Positions 50,116 to 59,054 of a DNA stretch of 64,000 bases are shown here, one piece after another. Within the stretch, counting starts at the first letter, position 1. Each line of letters opens with the position of its first letter. Below the pieces are notes generated by a model. The model had not been told where the DNA came from, ran no database searches, and worked only from the letters and a program-made list of their open reading frames with translations. Source of the stretch: Bog-473 sp963783965 (lineage in GTDB: Bacteria; Actinomycetota; Acidimicrobiia; Acidimicrobiales; RAAP-2). A program made the translations under genes and the position numbers. The stretch lies in contig CAWAPQ010000010.1 in assembly GCA_963783965.1 (NCBI GenBank), forward strand, positions 122,758-186,757. Direction: 5' to 3'.

Positions 50116-50445
50116 CTATTCCTGAATTAAGCCTCGAGTCCGTAGAATGGTTAAGGCTGGATCAAGAGACGACGCACCATAGAATTTGATCTCAACTCCG
50201 TTGGTTCGCTCGAACCGGAGCACTGAAGAACGAGGGTGCGTTACGGAAAGGATGTCTGACCATTCAAGCCGAGCTGGTGGCATGAGCTTCGCCAGAAGAG
50301 GACTGGTGGGTCCGATCTGCACTCCCCAGTTGAAGATCTGGAGAATGACCAGGCCGTTTCCCCCTAGTTGTTTCAGGCCTCCCCATCGTGCTCCACCTCG
50401 CACCGATACGAGAGCCAACGGCTGACTGTCAGGGTGCTCGGTCAC
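50116..50445 (-). CDS. Small hypothetical protein, PH-like
   Basis: A 109-residue protein. The stretch PPARLEWSDILSVTHPRSSVLRFERTNGVEIKFYG alternates polar and hydrophobic residues as in bacterial PH/GRAM domains, followed by a helix SSLDPALTILRTRGLI. GTG start. Family uncertain. No partner genes nearby. Confidence 0.5.
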   Translation of the reverse strand: MTEHPDSQPLALVSVRGGARWGGLKQLGGNGLVILQIFNWGVQIGPTSPLLAKLMPPARLEWSDILSVTHPRSSVLRFERTNGVEIKFYGASSLDPALTILRTRGLIQE

Positions 50446-50809
50446 TTGAATGCATTGTGCCCCAACGAGCGCCCACGGGCCTGGTCGTTTCGTTGGAGCT
50501 GTCGGAGCGCGAACCTCTCCACAAGGGTGACCTTTGTGTTTTCGGCAGGTCTAGATCGGCTGATAGGCGCAGTTACGGCCCTGCCCCCGTCCACCGGACG
50601 CGTGGGACAGTTCGGCACTTTCGGGACGCTGTTGGCGGCAGGGGTCGATAGCCAAAGTAGGGCGTTATTCCACAGTTCCCACTCGGTGATATGGAGCGGG
50701 TAGACGGCTCCCATTCCAGGGACCCAGCGAGCGAAGTAACCGCTTTGCCGGATGCGGTCTCCTTGCGAAGTCGATCCCGGGCCATGCCGCCTTCGCTAGT
50801 GTCGAAGCC
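50446..50809. other. Intergenic stretch with no recognisable gene
   Basis: 364 bases between the PH-like gene and the hydrolase gene. Short frames on both strands have no family-like sequence. It presumably holds both promoters; I see no clear motif. Confidence 0.5.
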
Positions 50810-51670
50810 ATGGCCGACGTGCCAGCGACTCGACACGTCAAGACCAGCGACGGAGTTCACATCGCGTACCAAGTGCATGGTGATGGACCGCTTGATCTTG
50901 TGTTCGTCCCTGGCCTGGTGAACCACCTTGACCTGATGTGGCAGGACCCACGAGCGACACGGTTCTTCGACGGTCTTGCCTCTTTCGCTCGGGTGATCTT
51001 GTTCGACAAGCGTGGTACGGGCCTCTCGGACCGCGATGTGGGTGAGGCAAGTATCGAAGACCGCATGGAGGACGTAACTGCCGTCATGGATGCGGTCGGT
51101 TGTGAAAACGCCGCCCTCTTCGGGTACTCCGAGGGTGGGCCGATGAGCATCGTCTTCACCGCCACCTACCCGCGCCGTGTGCGCGCCTTGGTGTTGGCAT
51201 TCACCTTCGCCAAGTTCCTTCAGACTCCCGATCATCCATCTGGGATCTCCCGAGAGGACTTCGAGGAATTCCGTCAACTCGTCGAACTGGGACGTTGGGG
51301 AACTGGTGGGTCAATCGAGTACTTCGCTCCCGGGCTCGCCACAAACGAACGAGCGGTGGACAACATCGCGCGTTGGGAGCGGCTTTCGGGGAGTCCCAGT
51401 GCCGTGTCGGCGATCTTGCGCTTCATAGAACACATCGATGTGAGGCGGATCCTCCCGAGTATCCGGGTGCCAACACTGGTCATCCAGCGAGAGGGGGACC
51501 GGGTCATGCGACAGGGCCGCTACCTCGCTGAACATATCCCTGGCGCGCGCTACGTCGAACAAGAGGGGGATTGCCACATCCTGTGGTTGGGGGATGCCGA
51601 TGGCCTGGTCGGTGAGGTCGAGGAGTTCCTCACAGGAACAGAACGCAGACCGAGGCTGACCGCGTACTAG
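50810..51670 (+). CDS. Alpha/beta hydrolase (N-terminal part of a broken hydrolase-cyclase fusion)
   Basis: A 286-residue alpha/beta-hydrolase: HIAYQVHGDGPLDLVFVPGLVNHLDL, VILFDKRGTGLSDR, intact nucleophile elbow LFGYSEGGPMSIVFTATYP (Ser near residue 109), acid strand VPTLVIQREGDRVM and His in EGDCHILWLGD. In its paralogue at 56123 the same region continues into a class III cyclase. Here the frame ends at a TAG (51668) just before cyclase sequence, because of a shift between 51641 and 51649. The hydrolase may still fold alone. Confidence 0.83.
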   Translation: MADVPATRHVKTSDGVHIAYQVHGDGPLDLVFVPGLVNHLDLMWQDPRATRFFDGLASFARVILFDKRGTGLSDRDVGEASIEDRMEDVTAVMDAVGCENAALFGYSEGGPMSIVFTATYPRRVRALVLAFTFAKFLQTPDHPSGISREDFEEFRQLVELGRWGTGGSIEYFAPGLATNERAVDNIARWERLSGSPSAVSAILRFIEHIDVRRILPSIRVPTLVIQREGDRVMRQGRYLAEHIPGARYVEQEGDCHILWLGDADGLVGEVEEFLTGTERRPRLTAY

Positions 51671-52136
51671 CGACAGTGCTCTTCACCGACATCGTAGGGT
51701 CGACGAAGCAAGCCACCGAGATCGGTGACCGCCTGTGGCGCCAAAAGCTCGATGAGTACGACGCGCTCGGTGCAGCGGCAACTCGATCGCTTTCGGGGTC
51801 GTAAGGTCAAGTCAACCGGCGACGGCACCCTGGCTGCGTTCGACGGACCCGCCCGCGCAGTGCGCTGCGCGTCGGCCATCAGGGGGCGGTGCAGGGTCTC
51901 GGCCTCCAAATCCGAGCGGTGCACGCAGGCGAGGTCGAGGTACAGGCGACGATCTCACCGGAATCGCTGTCCATATTGCATCGCGCATTGAGTCCAATGC
52001 CGATCCGAGTGAGGTGCTGGTCTCTTCCACCGTGAAGGATCTCGTCGCCGGATCGGACATTCGATTCCAGAATCGCGGTGAACACCAACTCAAAGGCGTC
52101 TCGGGCGCGTGGCAACTCTTCGCACTCGAGGATTGA
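51649..52136 (+). pseudogene. Class III adenylate/guanylate cyclase domain, decayed by frameshifts
   Basis: Cyclase pieces lie in successive frames: VLATVLFTDIVGSTKQATEIGD (metal Asp motif), then VQRQLDRFRGRKVKSTGDGTLAAFDGPARAVRCASAI after an extra base near 51750, and AVHIASRIESNADPSEVLVSSTVKDLV to the TGA at 52136 after losses near 51885 and 51945. Joined to the hydrolase, this equals the intact protein at 56123-57448. Three internal shifts plus the one that separates it from the hydrolase argue for real decay rather than chance errors. Confidence 0.8.
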
Positions 52137-52362
52137 CCGACAATCCTCGAGCGCCAAGGCCGAGCCTGTGCCGAGAGTGATCGGCCTTCCCGGAGGGCAA
52201 CGTCGCGTTCGTTAGCATCGACGGACGGCAGCCTGCCCCACTTCGCCGGGAAGGTGGGACACGTCGGCACCCAGCCGGGGGCACCCAGAAGCTGAGGTAG
52301 TGCCAACACCACCCACTTGCCGAGAGGTGCCCTCCTGGCCACGACATTCACGGCGGTATCCA

Positions 52363-52923
52363 ATGACATCCATGGCGAGTAGACAAGATCGGGTGAAAAT
52401 GCGGCGGCCGTGGACCACGGCGACGGCGATCCTGACCGCGGCGCATCACGGCTTCGAGCTGTCCAGTGGGGTCGGACTTGTTCTGCAGCCTGAACTCGGA
52501 CTCGGGTTGGCTGGCGCACTCTGGGGAACTGGCATTCCGGCGTGGATCCGCATCGCCGCGAAAGATGACAATACGAGGTGGGATCCCCTCCTCGCAGCGT
52601 GGTCTGGAGCGTCGCTGGCGGGCGTGGTCGTCCATTTCAACCTTTGGCCCTGGCGCTACAACAAGCTGGGAATACCAGTTCTCACCGAGGCGGAGGCTCT
52701 TCCCTCCTCAAGTCTTCCTTCTTACAACGCGCTGCTCTACGTCTGGGCAGCTGCCTCCGCTCTTTCGATCATTCGCGACGTTCGCCCTGGAGCCCGGCGT
52801 TGGGCTTTGGTCGGGCTGGCCACTACGCCGTTGCTGCGGCGGTCGGCCCAGCACCATTTCTCGTGGCTGAAACAAGAGGCCCTCACGAACCCGGCCTGGT
52901 GGAACAGGGGTGCGGCGGCCTGA
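52363..52923 (+). CDS. Hypothetical membrane protein
   Basis: About 186 residues, with hydrophobic stretches TAILTAAHHGFELSSGVGLVLQPELGLGLAGALWG, WSGASLAGVVVHFNLWPW, NALLYVWAAASALSII and RRWALVGLATTPLLRRSA. Not a family I can name. ATGs at 52363, 52372 and 52399 are possible starts; the last has GGGTGA upstream. Confidence 0.55.
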   Translation: MTSMASRQDRVKMRRPWTTATAILTAAHHGFELSSGVGLVLQPELGLGLAGALWGTGIPAWIRIAAKDDNTRWDPLLAAWSGASLAGVVVHFNLWPWRYNKLGIPVLTEAEALPSSSLPSYNALLYVWAAASALSIIRDVRPGARRWALVGLATTPLLRRSAQHHFSWLKQEALTNPAWWNRGAAA

Positions 52924-53137
52924 GCCCAGACATGGCGACGACCTCGTTGTCGACACGGGGTTCAGGGGTAGCCCCTACCGCCGGGAATGAGCAGGGCTGA
53001 GACCACAATCGGGTCGTCATGGCTGGCGCGTTGCCGTCCGAGGGCTATCGGTGGCACTACTCACAAGGATGTGGAAATCTCAACTGTGAGAATCCCGACG
53101 GGTCAGAAGGCTCGCCTGCCCCAGAAGAGGAGGCATC

Positions 53138-53428
53138 ATGATCGGTGTCAGCGTTGTATTCGACTACGACGGCAACTTCGATCGGTCCCGGGTAGTGGAG
53201 GTGGCCAAGAACGCGTGGAATATGTTCGAGGGCCTCTCGGGCCTTCGCTTCAAGGTCTTCACCTTGGAGGAGAAGCAGCAGAGAGCGATGAACTTCTACT
53301 TGTGGGATTCGCAAGAGGCTGCGGAAGCCTTCTTCACCGATGAGCTTCGAGAGAGAGTGACTGGATTGTACGGAGTAGCACCGACCGTTAGTTTCTTGGA
53401 GATTGCCGAACTCGTTGACAACTCATAG
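53138..53428 (+). CDS. YdhR-like/antibiotic-biosynthesis-monooxygenase-fold small protein
   Basis: A 96-residue protein: VVFDYDGNFDRSRVVEVAKNAWNMFEGLSGLRFKVFTLEEKQQRAMNFYLWDSQEAAEAFF. This is a dimeric ferredoxin-like ABM/YdhR fold, with the length and WDSQEAAEAF motif typical. Perfect ribosome site (AAGAGGAGG). Could be a small oxygenase or a heme/ligand binder. Stands alone. Confidence 0.7.
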   Translation: MIGVSVVFDYDGNFDRSRVVEVAKNAWNMFEGLSGLRFKVFTLEEKQQRAMNFYLWDSQEAAEAFFTDELRERVTGLYGVAPTVSFLEIAELVDNS

Positions 53429-53605
53429 TCACGAAAGTGCCGACATCGACTGTGGCCCGAGACTGACCCCGTACGCCGGCCTGTGGTGCCACCCTCCGGC
53501 ACCACATGGGCACCCCTCTTAATAGCCTCGCGCCCAACGCGTATCGCTGGTTGTCCTCTAGAACCTCAACCACATTCGCCATCCATGCGACACTGCTCAG
53601 CAAGC

Positions 53606-54385
53606 ATGAAGCACCGAGCGTGGATCGCGACGATCGGCGTTGTCATCGGCACCCTGACACCGCTCCTCAGCGGCTGCTCGACGACTCGCACGAGCCCGCC
53701 ACAGATCGCCCTCTTCGGCGACTCCCTGTCTTGGGAAGCCCAGCCCTACTACGACGAGCTGGCCCATGCCGCCGGGGACGTGCCGCACACATACGACACG
53801 TACGGCGGGACCGCGATCTGCGACTGGCTGACGAGGATGACCGAAGTTGAGGCGCAGTATCATCCCAAGGCGGTCGAGTTGGAGTTCAGCGGGAACAGCC
53901 TCACCTCATGCATGGAGGGCTACGAGCTCTACAGCCCCCAGTACTACGAGAAGTACCGGGCCGACACAATGAGAGCCATCCAGATCTTCACTGCTGGCGG
54001 AGCCCGTGTCTTCCTGATTGGGGCACCGATTTCCCGGGCCCAGCAGACCGTCCCGGACTGGCGGAAGCTCAACATGCAGTACGAGGAGATCGCGGCGGCC
54101 GACCCGGCGCACGTCACCTACGTCGACGCCGGGACTGCCGTAGAGCTACCGGGGCACACCTACACCGACACCCTCCCGTGCCTGGAGCACGAGTCGTGCA
54201 CCGGGCCAATGGTCGACGGAGTGCATTCCAACGTGGTCCGCTCGACCGATGGCACGCACTTCTGCCCGTCCGAGACGGGCAACGACTCAGGGGTGATCGG
54301 CGGGTGTTCGGTCTACTCGTCCGGCGCCTACCGGTATGCCCAGGCGATGGTCAATGCGCTGACAGTGAAAGCACCCCGCGACTGA
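53606..54385 (+). CDS. SGNH/GDSL-like hydrolase lipoprotein
   Basis: A 259-residue lipoprotein. Signal peptide WIATIGVVIGTLTPLLSGC with lipobox Cys near residue 22. SGNH block I is IALFGDSLSWEAQPYY (nucleophile Ser), block III LEFSGNSLTSCM (Asn), and block V is probably in STDGTHFCPSE (Asp, His). Such enzymes deacylate surface polysaccharides or lipids. ATG at 53606; ATG at 53585 is possible. Confidence 0.75.
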   Translation: MKHRAWIATIGVVIGTLTPLLSGCSTTRTSPPQIALFGDSLSWEAQPYYDELAHAAGDVPHTYDTYGGTAICDWLTRMTEVEAQYHPKAVELEFSGNSLTSCMEGYELYSPQYYEKYRADTMRAIQIFTAGGARVFLIGAPISRAQQTVPDWRKLNMQYEEIAAADPAHVTYVDAGTAVELPGHTYTDTLPCLEHESCTGPMVDGVHSNVVRSTDGTHFCPSETGNDSGVIGGCSVYSSGAYRYAQAMVNALTVKAPRD

Positions 54386-54590
54386 TCCGAGGGATTCGTT
54401 CAAGGGCGTTGCTCGCAACTGACAGCGCTTTGCTGTTGGGCCTGGCCGGTGGCCAAGCTGAAAGGTCGAGACCGAATGCTGGGTGTCCCCTAATCAGTAT
54501 GGAACGGCCGGCTCCTCCGGCATCCGCATTTACGTGGATCATTCACCTGTCGGTGAACGGAGCCGACATACGAATGGAAGGAGCCGAGCC

Positions 54591-55481
54591 GTGTCCAGTA
54601 TTGCCCACCGAGGATTCGTCCATCTGGGGATGGACGTCGCGAAGGACTCAATAGCGGTGGGGCGATCGGGTCAAGACCGACCGCCGCGACGCCAGACGAC
54701 TGGCCGGGTTGCACCGGGCCGGTGAGCTGACCGCGATCGCCGTCCCGACGCCCGCCCAAGAAGGCGTGCGCGATCTGTGTCGCACGCGCGGTGACATGGT
54801 CCAAGATCTCACGCGGGCTCGCAACCGGTTGAGCGGGTTCCTCCTTCGTCACAGTGTCGTGTGGCGGGCAGGATCGCCCTGGACCGAACGCCATCGTCGC
54901 TGGCTCGCCACCTTGTCCTTCGAGGACCGGGCGATCGCGACGACCTACTCGCATTACCTGGCCACGGTGAAGCTGCGCGAGACCGCACTCGAGTCGGTCG
55001 AGGCCGATCTCGTGCCGTGGTGCACACACGGACCCCTTCGGCGACCAAGTGACGCTTGGCCGCCTACCGGGGCGTGACCAGGATCGGTGCGCTGTGTCTG
55101 GCTGCCGAGGTCTTCGACTGGCGCCGGTTCCCGAGAGCGAGACCCTTCATGAGCTTCACCGGCCTCGTGCCCGGGGAGAACTCGACGGGTCTGACGCAAC
55201 GTCGGGGCTCGATCACCCGGGCCGGCAATGCCCACCTGCGGGGCCAGCTCACTGAAGCGGCCTGGGCCTACCAGCACAGCCCCAATGTCGGCGCCGGCAT
55301 CAGAGAGCGCCAAGTGGACGTGGCGCCCGAGACCGTCGCCCGCTCATGGGCTGCTCAGGTCCGTCTGTCCCGGCGCTTCCGCCAACTCGCTGCCCACAAG
55401 AACGTGCGTTCCGTCGTGGCCGCCGCCATTGCCCGCGAGCTCGCCGGGTTCCTCTGGGCCGAGATGGTGGCCGAGGTCTGA
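54591..55481 (+). pseudogene. IS110-family transposase remnant
   Basis: Remains of a DEDD transposase. The N-terminus FVHLGMDVAKDSIAVG (first catalytic Asp) jumps straight to GDRVKTDRRDARRLAGLHRAGELTAIAVPT, so about 80 residues with other acidic residues are missing. Frames then change near 55025 and 55050 before LAAYRGVTRIGALCLAAEVFDWRRF, FTGLVPGENSTG and RRGSITRAGNAHLRGQLTEAAW, the transposase-20 domain with its serine region. GTG at 54591 with AAGGAG upstream. Internal deletion plus three shifts make it inactive. Confidence 0.85.
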
Positions 55482-55508
55482 CACCGTGATCTTCCTCTCG
55501 CTCAGCGC

Positions 55509-55756
55509 GCGATCGGCGCCGCGTCTGAGCGAGCCCTCCACGACGCGCCGGAGCACCGCCGCAGCAGAGCCGATCCTCGCCGGCGTTACGTCCAGCGTCC
55601 TTCTTCACGAAGGCGTCACGGACGCCCCAATTCAGAGGCAACTACCTGCGAATGGCTTTTCTGCGATTTCGACTCGCGTACATCATCGTGGCGGTTTTCC
55701 GATCCACTGCGCTCCGGCGCGTCGTCGATGGCTCGCTCGACCGCCACCGCGATCGC
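55509..55756. repeat. 46-bp imperfect inverted repeat pair, MITE-like
   Basis: 55509-55554 and 55711-55756 are inverted copies, about 37 of 46 positions matching. The inner 28 bases (55527-55554 versus 55711-55738) match at 26. They enclose 156 bases containing a further hairpin (GCGTCC ... GGACGC). It begins 28 bases after the IS110 remnant stop. It looks like a small non-autonomous element or IS end; no family recognised and no clear target duplication. Confidence 0.55.
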
Positions 55757-55779
55757 ACGGGGCCGAGTAGCAGCCTCCA

Positions 55780-55843
55780 CCCCGGTGTCAACACCGTTCG
55801 TCCTCGCCCTTCGGGCTCCGGGTGCTCCGTGTTGACGCCGGGG
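55780..55843. repeat. Long hairpin: 15-bp stem with 34-base loop
   Basis: CCCCGGTGTCAACAC (55780-55794) pairs with GTGTTGACGCCGGGG (55829-55843) with one G-T wobble. The loop contains GCCC-TTC-GGGC. No T tract follows, so a simple terminator is unlikely. The rest of 55844-56122 has no gene I can support. Confidence 0.6.
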
Positions 55844-56122
55844 CCCCACCGACTGCTCAGCAGCAATCAGGCGCCGCACCTCTGGTGCGTCGCGGTCAAA
55901 AGACGGTCAGACGGACCTTTGCGCGGGAGGTTGACAGGCCGTTCCACATCATCGCCGGACATGGGCGCGCCGTTTGGCACATATGCGGCACGTCTGAGTT
56001 CGCGTCGGTCTACAGACTCGCCCCATTCTGTCTCTCCGGGTAGGGCCTCCGAAGCAGTGTCGGAGGACTCAAAGTGTGGTCCGGCGGGCTTCCTGCGACG
56101 GACGTGAGAAGGTGATGCAGAT

Positions 56123-57448
56123 ATGGACCCGCCCGAGACCCGATACGTAGCCGTGGGTGAGGCCGATGTCGCCTACCAGGTCGTCGGTGACGGTCCGCTC
56201 GATCTCCTCTATTGCTTCGGCCTTGGAAGCCATATTGAAGTCGCGTGGGAAGTGCCAAGGAACGTCGAGTTTCTGACTCGCTTGGCGGCATTCAGTCGAC
56301 TCGTCTTCTTCGATCGCCGAGGCACGGGAGCCTCAGACGGCGTCTCGGTCAAGACGATGCCAACCTGGGAGGAGTGGACTGAGGACATCGCGGCTGTGCT
56401 CCATGCGGCCAGCTCGAAGCAGACGGCGATACTCGCGACCCTCGAGGCTGGGCCCATCGCTATCCTCTATGCAGCCATGCACCCAGAAACGGTGAGCGGA
56501 CTGATATTGCTCAACACGTCGGCTCGATACTTGGAGGCCGATGACTACTCGGTTGGCTTGCCGTCCGAAGCAGTCGATGCCGTGGTGTCGCTCGTCGCGT
56601 CGGCTTGGGGCACTCCTGACCTTGCTCGGCTCATTGCTCCAAGTCTCGCCGATGACGCTGAGCACATGCGCCTCGTCTCGAAGCTAGAACGCTCCTCCGC
56701 GACACCTCGTGGGGCTGCTGCTCAGTACGACGACATGCTGCGGCGGTTTGACGTGCGCCACGCATTACCGCTGATCCAGGCCCCCACCCTGGTGCTTCAT
56801 GCGAGTGAGAACACCTTCGTTCCAATCGCGGATGGTCGTTACCTTGCCGATCACATCAGCGGGGCGATCTTCACCGAGCTTCCGGGCGGTGACACGGCAA
56901 CGAACCCGGCGGTGGCCTCCGAGGTCGCCGAGTTCCTCACGGGCGACCGACCCGAAGTAGAAGTCGAGCGCATCCTGACCACGGTGCTCTTCACCGACAT
57001 CGTCGGCTCGACCGCAAGGGCCGCATCGGTCGGAGACATACGATGGCACTCGATCCTCGACGCCCACGACCAGTCGGTGCGCCAGCAGCTCAAGCACTTT
57101 CGCGGGAGAGAGATCAATACCACCGGCGACGGCTTTATTGCATCCTTTGACGGTCCGGCTCGGGCCATTCGCTGCGCTCAGGCCATCTCCGAAGCCACCG
57201 AAAAGCTCGGAGTGCCAATACGGTTGGGCCTCCATACCGGCGAGTGTGAAGTTCGAGGTGATGATCTTGGCGGACTGGCGGTTCATATTGCTGCAAGGGT
57301 GGCGGCCCTGGCCAGTCCGGGCGATGTCCTGGTTTCCGGGACCGTGAAAGATCTGGTTGTCGGTTCGGGGATCGAGTTCTCAGAGCGTGGCGAACACGAA
57401 CTCAAAGGTGTGCCGGGGTACTGGAAGCTTTTCGCTGCTCTGGTTTGA
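56123..57448 (+). CDS. Alpha/beta hydrolase fused to class III adenylate/guanylate cyclase
   Basis: A 441-residue fusion. Residues about 1-275 are an alpha/beta hydrolase (VAYQVVGDGPLDLLYCFGLGSHIEV, LVFFDRRGTGASDG, APTLVLHASENTFVPI). Its nucleophile elbow reads ILATLEAGPIAI, so the GxSxG serine is replaced; the domain probably senses a ligand rather than hydrolysing. Residues about 285-441 are the cyclase: VLFTDIVGSTARAA (metal Asp), FRGREINTTGDGFIASFDGPARAI, GLHTGECEVRGDDLGGLAVHIAARV (metal Asp), LVSGTVKDLV and RGEHELKGVPG. It would make cAMP or cGMP. Common architecture in mycobacteria and relatives. Confidence 0.88.
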   Translation: MDPPETRYVAVGEADVAYQVVGDGPLDLLYCFGLGSHIEVAWEVPRNVEFLTRLAAFSRLVFFDRRGTGASDGVSVKTMPTWEEWTEDIAAVLHAASSKQTAILATLEAGPIAILYAAMHPETVSGLILLNTSARYLEADDYSVGLPSEAVDAVVSLVASAWGTPDLARLIAPSLADDAEHMRLVSKLERSSATPRGAAAQYDDMLRRFDVRHALPLIQAPTLVLHASENTFVPIADGRYLADHISGAIFTELPGGDTATNPAVASEVAEFLTGDRPEVEVERILTTVLFTDIVGSTARAASVGDIRWHSILDAHDQSVRQQLKHFRGREINTTGDGFIASFDGPARAIRCAQAISEATEKLGVPIRLGLHTGECEVRGDDLGGLAVHIAARVAALASPGDVLVSGTVKDLVVGSGIEFSERGEHELKGVPGYWKLFAALV

Positions 57449-57551
57449 CCTAGAGGTATCGCGGTCCAGTTCCAGATGGGGTATCCCTAAACGCCGTACC
57501 GGTGACGTCTAATCGTCCGGGTCATCCGAGCGGGCCTGCCAGCAGGTGAAG

Positions 57552-57899
57552 CTACGAGAAGGATTCAACGAATAGGTCGAAAATCTCCTCGGCATCGTCG
57601 CCTGGCACGATCTCATCGATGGGTGGAATGAGATTCAGACCCGGTCGACGACCGAGTTCGGCGGCTACGAACTCTCCCAAGCCGACGGCTGCCAAAACTC
57701 GCTGGGGGTACCCGGGCGCGAGCGAACCTGCCGGCTTGTTCAGTGCGCGTTCAACGGCCTCTGAAAGTGCGCCAGGGACATCTTCGGCCACCGAGAGACC
57801 TCGAATAAGGCCGGTGTCGACGTCAAGGATCATTACGGCAATCGCGACCGCTTGATCAACTACTCGAATGGAGTGCGAAACATCGCGACTCATGACCAT
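57552..57899 (-). CDS. Hypothetical protein, 115 aa
   Basis: A soluble small protein: VAIAVMILDVDTGLIRGLSVAEDVPGALSEAVERALN then a hydrophobic helical segment and acidic end DEIVPGDDAEEIFDLFVESFS. Family uncertain. ATG at 57899 or 57893; longer frames overlap the integrase leader. Confidence 0.5.
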   Translation of the reverse strand: MVMSRDVSHSIRVVDQAVAIAVMILDVDTGLIRGLSVAEDVPGALSEAVERALNKPAGSLAPGYPQRVLAAVGLGEFVAAELGRRPGLNLIPPIDEIVPGDDAEEIFDLFVESFS

Positions 57900-58034
57900 C
57901 CACGTGATGGGCGGCACAGGTTCGAGAATAGATGGTGAGGCTCGTATTGAGTGCCCCAGACGCCGGTTCGGAGTGCCCCGGGCATTGACTACCGCATGGG
58001 TATTCGCTGTCTTCCTCAACACAAGGAGGAAGCG

Positions 58035-59054
58035 ATGCCCACCCCGATCCCAGATTCAGTAACGCTGGTAAGCCGTTGTAATGCCGATCCGTTCGCCCAG
58101 GCCCAGATGGCCGCTGCGGCGTACCTGGCGCGCTACAGCGGTCGGACTCTCGAGACCTACCGCTATGACCTGCGCACATTCTTCCAGTGGTGCACCGACG
58201 TCGGTCTTGCCGTGCTCGAGGCCACACGGCCTCACGTCGAGCTGTGGCGCAGCGCCAAGGAGGAGCGGGGCTTAGCTGCTTCGACCATCGGCCGGCGGCC
58301 GTCGACCATCTGCGGCTTCTATCGCTTTGCCCACATCGACGGTCGGATTCCGTCGAACGCTGCGCAGTATGCCCGGCGGCCCAAGGTCTACCCAAGCGAA
58401 GGACGTGGCTTCGACCGAGGTGAGCTCGGCCGGTTCCTCTTCACTGCTGAGCGCTACGACCCCGACCACGCCGCCCTTGCCGCTTTGCTGGGCCTCAACG
58501 GGTTGCGGGTGAGCGAGGCCTGTGCCACCGACACCGAGGACCTGGGTTCCGACCGGGGCCATCGAACCCTGCGCATCATCGGGAAGGGGAACAAGCCGGC
58601 AGTGATCCCCCTAGTTCCGAGAGTGGCCCGCGCCATCGACCTCGCTCTCGGCGAGCGATGTGAAGGGCCAATCCTGCACCGCCATGACGGCCAGCGGCTC
58701 GACCGTCGCACCGCACATCGCTGGGTCCGCTCCATCGGCAAGCGGGCCGGCCTCGGGATCGTCCATACCCACATGCTCCGTGCTGCTTTCATCATGGCGG
58801 CACTCGCCGCGGGGGTACCTCTGCGTGGCGTTCAGATCGCCGCGCGCAACGCCGATCCGAGGACGACCACCATCTACGACCGCTGGCGGGAGAACTTCGA
58901 TCGCCATGCCGCCTATGTCGTGGTGGCCTTCGTGGCCGGCGGTTGGGGGTCTCCCAGGTCGAGGCTCCGCCGCTCGGCGAGTGCGGTTGCGATGTCCGCG
59001 AGCGGTCGTCCCGTCCGCTCGGCGGCGACGCGGCCGTACAGAACCAGGGCGTAG
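58035..59054 (+). CDS. Tyrosine-type recombinase/integrase
   Basis: A 339-residue tyrosine recombinase. Core-binding SAM-like domain at about 20-110 (YLARYSGRTLETYRYDLRTFFQWC). Catalytic residues: Arg in LNGLRVSEACATD, Lys in IIGKGNKPAVIPL, His/Arg in VHTHMLRAAFIMAAL, and Tyr in RTTTIYDRWRENFDRHAAYVV. The RAA after HML departs from the usual RHT, so a second active-site His is missing. ATG at 58035 has a strong AAGGAGGA. The last 142 bases overlap the opposite-strand gene. No att repeat or excisionase found. Confidence 0.85.
   Translation: MPTPIPDSVTLVSRCNADPFAQAQMAAAAYLARYSGRTLETYRYDLRTFFQWCTDVGLAVLEATRPHVELWRSAKEERGLAASTIGRRPSTICGFYRFAHIDGRIPSNAAQYARRPKVYPSEGRGFDRGELGRFLFTAERYDPDHAALAALLGLNGLRVSEACATDTEDLGSDRGHRTLRIIGKGNKPAVIPLVPRVARAIDLALGERCEGPILHRHDGQRLDRRTAHRWVRSIGKRAGLGIVHTHMLRAAFIMAALAAGVPLRGVQIAARNADPRTTTIYDRWRENFDRHAAYVVVAFVAGGWGSPRSRLRRSASAVAMSASGRPVRSAATRPYRTRA

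Noticed and set aside
55780..55843. Integron attC site
   Set aside because: The stem is attC-like in size, but the GTTRRRY core is not matched (GTTGACG) and no integron integrase is present.
55652..56107. + strand frame of 151 codons after the inverted repeats
   Set aside because: It runs through both repeat arms and the hairpin, with Arg/Ser/Pro-rich composition and no motif.
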